Positions 17,256-24,429 of a stretch of DNA of 64,000 bases are shown here, piece by piece (position 1 is the stretch's first letter; the number at the start of each line of letters is the position of its first letter). The translations under genes were made by a program, and so were the position numbers. The notes under the pieces were generated by a model, which was not told the DNA's origin, ran no database searches, and saw only the letters and a list, made by a program, of their open reading frames with translations. Origin of the DNA: JAXMDC01 sp046349035 (lineage in GTDB: Bacteria > Pseudomonadota > Alphaproteobacteria > Rhizobiales > Kaistiaceae); NCBI GenBank assembly GCA_046349035.1, contig JAXMDC010000003.1:434001-498000 (forward strand), given 5' to 3'.

Positions 17256-20027
17256 ATGAGCAAAACCGCCGCCTTCGACGCCGACGCCGTCAGCGCCGAA
17301 CTTGACGCGCTCGCCGCCCGCCACGGCGGCCCGGCCAGCGATGCCGCCAAGGGCGCCATCGCCACGCGACTGAAGTCGGTGGTCGCGGAGGGACGCGCGG
17401 CGGCGGAGGCGGCGCTCCTGAAGGACGGGCACGGCCGCGCCTGCGCCGAGCGGCTGTCGAATCTCCAGGACGATCTGATCCGCCTCCTCCTGGCCTTCGC
17501 CGGCCGAGCAGTACCGGGAAACGCCGAAGCGACCATGGCGATCGTAGCGGTCGGCGGATACGGCCGCGGCACCCTCGCCCCCGGTTCGGACATCGACCTC
17601 CTCTTTCTGATGCCGGCCAAGCAGTCGCGGCGCGGCGAAGACACCGTGCAGTATGTGCTGCACATCCTCTGGGGGATCGGCTTCAAGGTCGGCTACGCCG
17701 TCCGCAGCGTCGAGGAGTGCATCAAGCAGGCCAAGCTCGACATGACCATCCGCACCTCCATCCTCGAGGCGCGACTGGTGGTGGGCGACAGCCGTCTTTT
17801 CGCCGACCTCACTGAGCGCTTCGAACGCGATGTGGTGAAGGGCACGGCGCCGCAATTCATTGCCGCGAAGCTGGCAGAACGGGAAGAGCGGCACGTCAGG
17901 CAGGGCCAGTCGCGCTACCTGGTCGAGCCCAACGTCAAAGAGGGCAAGGGCGGGCTGCGCGACCTCAACACGCTGTTCTGGATCGCCAAGTATTTCTATC
18001 GGGTCGAGCAGGGCGACGACCTGGTGAAGGCCGGCGTGTTCTCCCGGGCCGAGATCAACCGCTTCCGCAAGTGCGAGGATTTCCTCTGGGCGGTGCGCTG
18101 CCACCTCCACTTCCTGACCGGCCGGGCCGAGGAGCGGCTGCTGTTCGAGTTCCAGCAGGGTCTGGCGGCGCGGCTCGGCTACGCGGCGCGGCCCGGACTG
18201 AAGGACGTCGAGCGCTTCATGAAGCACTACTTCCTGGTCGCCAAGGACGTCGGCGATCTCACCGGGATCTTCTGCGCCGCGCTCGAGGAGGAACACGCCA
18301 AGCCGGCGCCCGCGCTCAATCGCCTGCTCGGCCTTGGGAAGGGGCGGCGGCGGCCCCTCCCCGGCTCGGCGGATTTCGCCGTCGAGAACGGACGCATCAC
18401 CGTCACCGCCGACGATGCCTTCATCCGCGACCCGGTCAACCTCCTCCGCATTTTCCAGCTGGCGGACAGGGCGGAACTCGGCCTTCATCCCGACGCGATG
18501 CGCCGCGTGATGCGGGCGCATGGAATGATCGATGCCGAACTCCGCGGGAATGCCGAAGCCAACCGCTGCTTCCTCGACGTCCTGACCTCGAAGCGGAACC
18601 CCGAGACCGTCCTGCGGCGAATGAACGAGGCGGGCGTGCTGGGGCGCTTCGTGCCGGAGTTCGGGCGCATCGTTTCGATGATGCAATTCAGCCTTTATCA
18701 CCACTACACGGTCGACGAGCATCTGCTGCGGACGATCGGCATCGTCTCCGAGCTGGAGCGAGGCGAGCTGAAAGAGGACCACCCGCTGACGAGCCAAATC
18801 CTGCCGACGCTCGCCGACCGACGGTTGATCTATCTCGCCGCCTTCCTGCACGACATCGCTAAGGGGCGGCCGGAGGACCACTCGGTCGCCGGCGCCAAAG
18901 TGGCGCGACGTCTTTGCCCGCGCCTCGGCCTCGATGCCGGCGACACCGAGACCGTCGCCTGGCTGGTCGAAAACCACCTGGTGATGAGCACGGTGGCGCA
19001 GCGCAAGGACCTCAACGACCGCAAGACCATCCTCGACTTCGCCGCCACGGTGCAGACGCTGGAGCGGCTGAAGCTGCTCCTCGTCCTCACCGTTGCCGAC
19101 ATCCGTGCCGTCGGGCCGGGCGTGTGGAACGGCTGGAAGGGCCAGTTGCTGCGGACGCTCTACTGGGAGACCGAGCCGATCCTGACCGGCGGGCACAGCC
19201 AGGTCAGCCGCGAGGCGCGGGTGGCGGAGGCCAAGGCCGAATTCATCGCCGCGTGCACCTGGCCGGAAGCGGATAAGCAGGCCTATCTCGGGCGCCACTA
19301 TCCCGCCTACTGGCTCCGCGTCGACATCAAGGACAAGCTCGATCACGCCGCGCTGATCCATGCCGCCGACGCCGCCGGCCGCTCGCTCGCCACCGCGGTC
19401 AAGGTGCACGGCTTTGAGGCAATCACCGAGGTGACGATCTTTGCGCCCGACCACCCGCGCCTCCTTTCCATCATTGCCGGCGCCTGCACCGTGGCCGGGG
19501 CCAATATCGTCGACGCACAGATCTTCACCACCACCGATGGGCGCGCTCTCGACACCATCCGCATCACGCGCGAGTTCCCCGCCGACGAGGACGAGGAGCG
19601 GCGGGCGAAGCGAATCGGAGCGCTGATCGAGGAGGTGCTTTCCGGCAAGACGCGGCTCCCCGACATCGTCGCCAAGCGGGCCAAGCCGAAGGCTAAGCTG
19701 AAGCCGTTCCACGTCGAGACGCGGATCCGCATCGACAACTCCTGGTCCAACCAGTTCACCGCGATCGAGGCGTCGGGGCTGGACCGTCCCGGCCTCCTCT
19801 ACGAACTGACGCGGAGCCTCTCCGACCTCAATCTCAACATCGGCTCGGCGCATATCGTCACTGTCGGCGAGCGCGCGGTGGACGTCTTCTATGTGACCGA
19901 TCTCTTCGGCCATAAGGTCGCCAACGCGGCGCGCGAGGCCACCATCAAGCGGCGCCTCGCCGCCGTCTTCGACGAGCCGTCCGTCGCCCCCGAGGCACGC
20001 CCGCCGCGCCGCGGCCAGGCTGCCTGA
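17256..20027 (+). CDS. glnD: [protein-PII] uridylyltransferase / uridylyl-removing enzyme
   Basis: The 923-residue protein has the nucleotidyltransferase motif GGYGRGTLAPGSDIDLLFL from about residue 100, whose GS-DxD provides the metal ligands. The HD-domain hydrolase follows, with FLHDIAKGRPEDHS near residue 530. Two ACT domains lie in the C-terminal part (ITEVTIFAPDHPRLLSIIAG and AIEASGLDRPGLLYELTRSL) and sense glutamine. It adds UMP to PII proteins under nitrogen limitation and removes it in excess. Its stop is 13 bases before murJ, a gene pair repeatedly seen together in proteobacteria. Confidence 0.97.
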   Translation: MSKTAAFDADAVSAELDALAARHGGPASDAAKGAIATRLKSVVAEGRAAAEAALLKDGHGRACAERLSNLQDDLIRLLLAFAGRAVPGNAEATMAIVAVGGYGRGTLAPGSDIDLLFLMPAKQSRRGEDTVQYVLHILWGIGFKVGYAVRSVEECIKQAKLDMTIRTSILEARLVVGDSRLFADLTERFERDVVKGTAPQFIAAKLAEREERHVRQGQSRYLVEPNVKEGKGGLRDLNTLFWIAKYFYRVEQGDDLVKAGVFSRAEINRFRKCEDFLWAVRCHLHFLTGRAEERLLFEFQQGLAARLGYAARPGLKDVERFMKHYFLVAKDVGDLTGIFCAALEEEHAKPAPALNRLLGLGKGRRRPLPGSADFAVENGRITVTADDAFIRDPVNLLRIFQLADRAELGLHPDAMRRVMRAHGMIDAELRGNAEANRCFLDVLTSKRNPETVLRRMNEAGVLGRFVPEFGRIVSMMQFSLYHHYTVDEHLLRTIGIVSELERGELKEDHPLTSQILPTLADRRLIYLAAFLHDIAKGRPEDHSVAGAKVARRLCPRLGLDAGDTETVAWLVENHLVMSTVAQRKDLNDRKTILDFAATVQTLERLKLLLVLTVADIRAVGPGVWNGWKGQLLRTLYWETEPILTGGHSQVSREARVAEAKAEFIAACTWPEADKQAYLGRHYPAYWLRVDIKDKLDHAALIHAADAAGRSLATAVKVHGFEAITEVTIFAPDHPRLLSIIAGACTVAGANIVDAQIFTTTDGRALDTIRITREFPADEDEERRAKRIGALIEEVLSGKTRLPDIVAKRAKPKAKLKPFHVETRIRIDNSWSNQFTAIEASGLDRPGLLYELTRSLSDLNLNIGSAHIVTVGERAVDVFYVTDLFGHKVANAAREATIKRRLAAVFDEPSVAPEARPPRRGQAA

Positions 20028-20040
20028 GCCCCGAGCCGCG

Positions 20041-21603
20041 ATGTCGCTTATCAAGAACTTCGCCACGGTCGGCGGCGCCACCGCGTCGTCTCGCGTGCTC
20101 GGCTTCATTCGCGACATGTTCATCGCCGCGGCGCTCGGCACCGGACAGGTGGCCGAGGCGTTCTTCGTGGCGCAACGCCTGCCCAATCTTTTTCGCCGCC
20201 TGTTTGCCGAAGGCGCTTTCACCTCGGCCTTCGTGCCACTCTTCGCCAAGGAGGCGGAGAGCGGCGGCAGGGACGCGGCCCAGCGTTTCGGCGAGGAGGC
20301 GCTGGCGGTGCTGTCGGCGGCATTGCTGCTCATCACCGTCGCCGCGGAGATCGGGATGGTGTGGCTGACCTATGCCCTGGCGCCCGGTTTTGCCGCCGAG
20401 CCGGGAAAGCTCGAATTCACCGTCCTCCTCTCACGGATCGCCTTCCCCTACCTTGCCCTCATTTCGCTGACTTCGCTGCTGTCCGGCGCCCTCAACGGGC
20501 TGAACCGTTTCAGCGCCGCCGCTTTCGCGCCGGCCCTGCTCAATGCGGTCCTCATCGCTGCCCTTGCTTTCGTCTACGTGACCGGCGAACGGGGGACGAC
20601 CTTCGCCGGGATCCTTCTCACTGCGGCAATCAGCGTCGGCGGCGTCGTTCAACTGGTGTTTCTGGCAGTCGCGTGCCGGCGCGCCGGTCTTGTCCTCCGG
20701 CCCCGACTGCCGCGGCTGACCGAGGGCATGAAGCGGCTGCTGGCGCTCACCGGCCCGGCCGTCCTCGCCGGCGGAATTACCCAAATCAACATCGTTGTCG
20801 GCACGATCATCGCCTCGCTGCAACCGGGCGCGGTGTCGTGGCTCTACTATGCCGACCGGCTCTATCAATTGCCGCTCGGCGTCGTCGGCATCGCGGTGGC
20901 GACGGTGCTGCTGCCGGACCTTTCACGGTCGCTGCGCGGCGGCCGCGACGACGTCGCTCTGCACAGCCAGAACCGGGCGATCGAACTCGCCGCGGCGCTG
21001 ACACTGCCGGCGGCGGTCGCGCTGTTCGCCATTCCGGCGCCCATTCTCGCGGTCCTGTTCCAACGCGGTGCGTTCACGGCGGCCGACACCGCGGCCACCG
21101 CCCCGGCGCTCGCGGCCTACGCGGCCGGCCTGCCGGCCTTCGTGGCGATCAAGGTCCTGCAGCCCGGCTTCTTCGCGCGCGAGGACACGCGCACGCCCAT
21201 GCGCCATGGCGGCATCGCTCTCGTCGTTAATGTGATCGCCGCCTTCGCGCTCTTCCCGTTCTTCGGGCACGTCGGTATTGCCGCAGCGACCTCGATCGCA
21301 GCCTGGATCAACACGCTTCTGCTGGCGCGCACGCTCGTCGGGCGCGGCCAGCTCAGGGCGGACGCCGCGCTCGCCAAGCGGCTGCCGCTGCTTGCCCTCG
21401 CCGCCGCATTGATGGGCGCAGGCGTTTTCGCCGCAGCGCTCGCCGCCGCGCCGCTCCTCGCCGACGGCGCGCTGCTGATCCGTCTCGCCGCGCTGGCCGG
21501 TCTGGTCCTGTTCGGCCTCTTCCTCTTTGCCATCCTCGCCGTCGTCACCGGCGCCGTCGACGTCACGGCGCTGCGGGCGCGATGGCGGCGCCAGCGCGGC
21601 TGA
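20041..21603 (+). CDS. murJ: lipid II flippase MurJ
   Basis: This 520-residue polytopic membrane protein belongs to the MOP/MviN superfamily. It begins MSLIKNFATVGGATASSRVL and has GFIRDMFIAAALGTGQVAEA, with the conserved R-D segment of MurJ. RLPNLFRRLFAEGAFTSAFV and the later WLYYADRLYQLPLGVVGIA are typical family signatures. About 14 hydrophobic segments can be counted. It flips the peptidoglycan precursor lipid II across the inner membrane. It follows glnD closely and is followed by a terminator-like hairpin before trpS. Confidence 0.96.
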   Translation: MSLIKNFATVGGATASSRVLGFIRDMFIAAALGTGQVAEAFFVAQRLPNLFRRLFAEGAFTSAFVPLFAKEAESGGRDAAQRFGEEALAVLSAALLLITVAAEIGMVWLTYALAPGFAAEPGKLEFTVLLSRIAFPYLALISLTSLLSGALNGLNRFSAAAFAPALLNAVLIAALAFVYVTGERGTTFAGILLTAAISVGGVVQLVFLAVACRRAGLVLRPRLPRLTEGMKRLLALTGPAVLAGGITQINIVVGTIIASLQPGAVSWLYYADRLYQLPLGVVGIAVATVLLPDLSRSLRGGRDDVALHSQNRAIELAAALTLPAAVALFAIPAPILAVLFQRGAFTAADTAATAPALAAYAAGLPAFVAIKVLQPGFFAREDTRTPMRHGGIALVVNVIAAFALFPFFGHVGIAAATSIAAWINTLLLARTLVGRGQLRADAALAKRLPLLALAAALMGAGVFAAALAAAPLLADGALLIRLAALAGLVLFGLFLFAILAVVTGAVDVTALRARWRRQRG

Positions 21604-21630
21604 CCGTCGCGCCGATGAGTTGCGCTCAGG

Positions 21631-21661
21631 GCGCCACTCCGCCATAAGGCGCGGCGCTTTT
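21631..21661 (+). terminator. intrinsic terminator after murJ
   Basis: GCGCC (21631-21635) pairs with GGCGC (21653-21657), and inside it CGCC (21640-21643) pairs with GGCG (21648-21651) around an ATAA loop. TTTT follows at 21658-21661. It lies between the murJ stop and the trpS ribosome site. Confidence 0.5.
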
Positions 21662-21698
21662 CCGCCTCATGCAACAGCCGTCCCGGAGGGAAGGCTCG

Positions 21699-22751
21699 AT
21701 GTCCAAGTTCAAGCCGCTCGTCTTCTCCGGCGTCCAGCCGACCGGAAACCTGCACCTCGGCAATTACCTCGGTGCGATCGTGCGCTTCGTCGAGATGCAG
21801 ACGACGCATGAGTGCATCTACTGCGTCGTCGATCTGCACGCGCTGACGCAGCCGATCGGCGTATGGGGCGGCCCGGCCGGACTTGCCCGCAACACCCGCG
21901 AAGTGACCGCTGCGTTCCTAGCGGCCGGCATCGACCCCAAGAAGCACATCGTCTTCAACCAGAGCCAGGTGGCCGCGCACGCCGAACTCGCCTGGATTTT
22001 CAACTGCGTCGCCCGCCTCGGCTGGCTGAACCGCATGACCCAGTTCAAGGAGAAGGCCGGCAAGGATCGCGAGAACGCTTCAGTCGGCCTCTATGCTTAC
22101 CCCAACCTGATGGCGGCCGACATTCTCGTCTACCTGGCGACCCACGTACCGGTCGGCGAGGACCAGAAGCAGCACCTCGAACTGGCGCGCGACATCGCGC
22201 AGAAGTTCAACAACGACTTCGCCGAGTCGATTGCGGCGCAGGGCTACGGCGACGCTTTCTTTCCGCTGGCGGAGCCGCTGATCACCGGACCGGCGACACG
22301 GGTGATGAGCCTTCGGGACGGCGCCAAGAAGATGTCGAAGTCCGACCCGTCAGACCTCTCGCGCATCAACCTCACCGACGATGCCGAGACGATCGCGCTC
22401 AAGTTCCGCAAGGCCAAAACCGATCCCGAGCCGCTGCCGTCGGCTGTCGAGGGACTGAAAGCACGACCGGAAGCCGACAATCTCGTCGGCATCTACGCCG
22501 CCCTTGCGGGCATCACCAAGGAGCAGGTGCTTCGGGACCACGGCGGGGCGCAGTTTTCGACGTTCAAGCCGGCCCTGGCCGACTTGGCCGTCGCCCGCCT
22601 TGCGCCGATCGCCGGCGAGATGCGCCGTCTCGCCGCCGACCCCGGCTATGTCGACAGCGTGCTTTGCGAGGGCGCGGAAAGGGCGGGTGCCATTGCCGAG
22701 AAGACGATGGACGGCGTCAAGGATGTGCTCGGTCTGCTGCGGCGGCACTAA
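21699..22751 (+). CDS. trpS: tryptophanyl-tRNA synthetase
   Basis: The protein of about 350 residues starts MSKFKPLVFSGVQPTGNLHL, where TGNLHLGNYLGA is the class I HIGH-type motif. LRDGAKKMSKSDPSD carries the KMSKS loop. It charges tRNA-Trp. The ATG at 21699 is chosen over an in-frame ATG at 21669 because GGAGGG sits at the right distance before it and the conserved sequence begins there. The long middle section fits the bacterial TrpRS alpha-helical anticodon domain. Confidence 0.96.
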   Translation: MSKFKPLVFSGVQPTGNLHLGNYLGAIVRFVEMQTTHECIYCVVDLHALTQPIGVWGGPAGLARNTREVTAAFLAAGIDPKKHIVFNQSQVAAHAELAWIFNCVARLGWLNRMTQFKEKAGKDRENASVGLYAYPNLMAADILVYLATHVPVGEDQKQHLELARDIAQKFNNDFAESIAAQGYGDAFFPLAEPLITGPATRVMSLRDGAKKMSKSDPSDLSRINLTDDAETIALKFRKAKTDPEPLPSAVEGLKARPEADNLVGIYAALAGITKEQVLRDHGGAQFSTFKPALADLAVARLAPIAGEMRRLAADPGYVDSVLCEGAERAGAIAEKTMDGVKDVLGLLRRH

Positions 22752-22772
22752 GCTCCGCCCTGCGCTGTCCAT

Positions 22773-22796
22773 ATAAAGACTTGTTTATGTCTTTAT
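22773..22796. promoter_or_regulatory. operator-like perfect inverted repeat upstream of ahcY
   Basis: ATAAAGAC at 22773-22780 and GTCTTTAT at 22789-22796 form a perfect 8-base inverted repeat with an 8-base AT-rich spacer (TTGTTTAT). This is an AT-rich island in otherwise GC-rich sequence, 71 bases before the ahcY start. The size and symmetry suit a dimeric winged-helix regulator such as an ArsR-family SahR/SamR type known to control SAM-cycle genes. The regulator assignment is inference. Confidence 0.55.
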
Positions 22797-22807
22797 TGAA
22801 GGGTTTA

Positions 22808-22863
22808 CCGGTCGGTGCTAAAAGCGCAGCCGATCTCCCTCGGACGCTGCGCGGAGCACCCGG
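22808..22863 (+). promoter_or_regulatory. nested hairpin in the ahcY leader covering the ribosome-binding site
   Basis: CCG (22808-22810) can pair with CGG (22861-22863), GGTGCT (22814-22819) with AGCACC (22855-22860), GCGCAGC (22824-22830) with GCTGCGC (22846-22852), and CGA (22831-22833) with TCG (22840-22842). The only plausible ribosome site, GGAG at 22853-22856, lies in the internal loop and outer stem, and the ATG follows at 22867. The structure would therefore mask translation initiation. It does not match the SAM-II or SAH riboswitch patterns I know. Confidence 0.5.
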
Positions 22864-22866
22864 AAA

Positions 22867-24288
22867 ATGTCCAAGAATCAAGGAAAAACCTCAGGCTTCA
22901 CCGACTACGTGGTGAAGGACATCGGCTTGGCGGAATGGGGGCGCAAGGAAATCGCCATCGCCGAGACGGAGATGCCCGGCCTGATGGCAACCCGCGCCGA
23001 GTACGGGCCAGAGCAGCCGCTGCGCGGCGCGAAGATCGCCGGGTCGCTGCACATGACGATCCAGACAGCGGTGCTGATCGAGACGCTGGTCGCGCTCGGC
23101 GCCGAGGTGCGCTGGGCCTCGTGCAACATCTATTCGACGCAGGACCACGCGGCCGCGGCCATCGCCGCCCGCGGCATCCCGGTCTTCGCCTACAAAGGCG
23201 AGAGCCTGGTCGACTATTGGAACTACACCCACCGCATCTTCGAGTGGGCCGACGGCTCTGCGCCCAATCTCATCCTCGACGACGGTGGCGACGCGACGCT
23301 GCTGGTCCATCTCGGCATGCAGGCGGAGGACAATCAGACCGTCATCAAGCACCCGACCAACGAAGAGGAAGAGGTGCTGTTTGCCGCCATAGCCGAGCGG
23401 CTGAAGACAGCCCCGCGCTGGTATTCGCGGCTCGCCAAGTCGATCCGCGGCGTCACCGAGGAAACCACCACCGGCGTCAAGCGCCTTTATCAGATGCAGA
23501 AGGAGGGGCGGCTCCTCTTCCCGGCGATCAACGTCAACGACAGCGTCACCAAATCGAAATTCGACAACCTCTATGGCTGCCGCGAGAGCCTGGTCGACGG
23601 CATCCGTCGCGGCACCGATGTGATGATGGCGGGCAAGGTGGCGATGGTCGCCGGCTTCGGCGACGTCGGCAAGGGCTCGGCGGCGAGTCTCAGAAACGCC
23701 GGCTGCCGGGTTCTGGTGTCGGAAATCGATCCGATCTGCGCCCTGCAGGCGGCGATGGAGGGCTATGAGGTCACGACCATGGAGGCGGCGGCGCCGCGCG
23801 CCGACATCTTCGTCACCGCCACCGGCAATATCGACGTCATCACCGTCGAGCACATGCGGGCGATGAAGGACCGCGCCATCGTCTGCAACATCGGCCATTT
23901 CGACAGCGAAATTCAGGTCGCCGGCCTCAGGAACTTCCGCTGGCACAACGTCAAGCCACAGGTCGACGAAATCGAGTTCCCCGGCGGCAAGCGGATCATC
24001 CTTCTGTCGGAAGGGCGGCTGGTCAATCTCGGCAATGCCATGGGGCATCCGAGCTTCGTTATGTCCGCCTCGTTCACCAACCAGACGCTGGCGCAGATCG
24101 AACTGTGGACACGGCCCGAGGCCTATCAGCGCGAGGTCTACACTTTGCCGAAGAAGCTCGACGAGAAGGTAGCTTCGCTCCATCTCGCCAAGATCGGCGT
24201 CGGCCTCACCAAGCTCAGCGAGCGCCAGGCGGCCTATCTCAGCCTCTCGCGCGAAGGGCCGTTCAAGCCGGACCACTACCGCTACTAA
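22867..24288 (+). CDS. ahcY: adenosylhomocysteinase (S-adenosylhomocysteine hydrolase)
   Basis: The 473-residue protein begins MSKNQGKTSGFTDYVVKDIG and contains GSLHMTIQTAVLIETLVALG. The NAD-binding segment GKVAMVAGFGDVGKGSAASL and the C-terminus PFKPDHYRY complete the AhcY signature; the terminal Lys-x-x-His-Tyr-Arg-Tyr closes the neighbouring NAD site in the tetramer. It splits S-adenosylhomocysteine into adenosine and homocysteine, relieving inhibition of methyltransferases. It is the long bacterial form with an insertion. Its leader carries an operator-like repeat and a nested hairpin, suggesting tight control. The DivL-like kinase gene follows downstream. Confidence 0.97.
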   Translation: MSKNQGKTSGFTDYVVKDIGLAEWGRKEIAIAETEMPGLMATRAEYGPEQPLRGAKIAGSLHMTIQTAVLIETLVALGAEVRWASCNIYSTQDHAAAAIAARGIPVFAYKGESLVDYWNYTHRIFEWADGSAPNLILDDGGDATLLVHLGMQAEDNQTVIKHPTNEEEEVLFAAIAERLKTAPRWYSRLAKSIRGVTEETTTGVKRLYQMQKEGRLLFPAINVNDSVTKSKFDNLYGCRESLVDGIRRGTDVMMAGKVAMVAGFGDVGKGSAASLRNAGCRVLVSEIDPICALQAAMEGYEVTTMEAAAPRADIFVTATGNIDVITVEHMRAMKDRAIVCNIGHFDSEIQVAGLRNFRWHNVKPQVDEIEFPGGKRIILLSEGRLVNLGNAMGHPSFVMSASFTNQTLAQIELWTRPEAYQREVYTLPKKLDEKVASLHLAKIGVGLTKLSERQAAYLSLSREGPFKPDHYRY

Positions 24289-24339
24289 GCATACCGCTCC
24301 CGGCCTTCCCCATGATCCTCGGCGCGACGCTCTTGCCTC

Positions 24340-24376
24340 CGCTTCATCGGCGTTCCATGAACGCTAGAGTGAAGCG
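24340..24376 (+). other. composite hairpin between ahcY and the kinase gene
   Basis: CGCTTCA (24340-24346) pairs with TGAAGCG (24370-24376), and nested within it GCGTTC (24350-24355) pairs with GAACGC (24359-24364) around a CAT loop. No T-run follows. The distal arm can also pair with CGCTT just downstream (AAGCG-ATT-CGCTT), so two exclusive folds are possible. It may be a processing or regulatory hairpin in the leader of the kinase gene. Confidence 0.4.
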
Positions 24377-24429
24377 ATTCGCTTACTGGCGTTGCGTCCG
24401 AGGATCGAGCGGGACCGGCGGGGGCCGAA

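Noticed and set aside
17028..20336. An 1102-codon open frame on the minus strand across glnD
   Set aside because: It runs opposite the complete GlnD protein, has low-complexity composition and lacks recognisable motifs; it is a GC-rich shadow.
22801..22866. A known SAM-II, SAM/SAH or SAH riboswitch in the ahcY leader
   Set aside because: The conserved core sequences of these classes that I can recall are not present; the fold is a nested hairpin, so I report it as an unclassified leader element.
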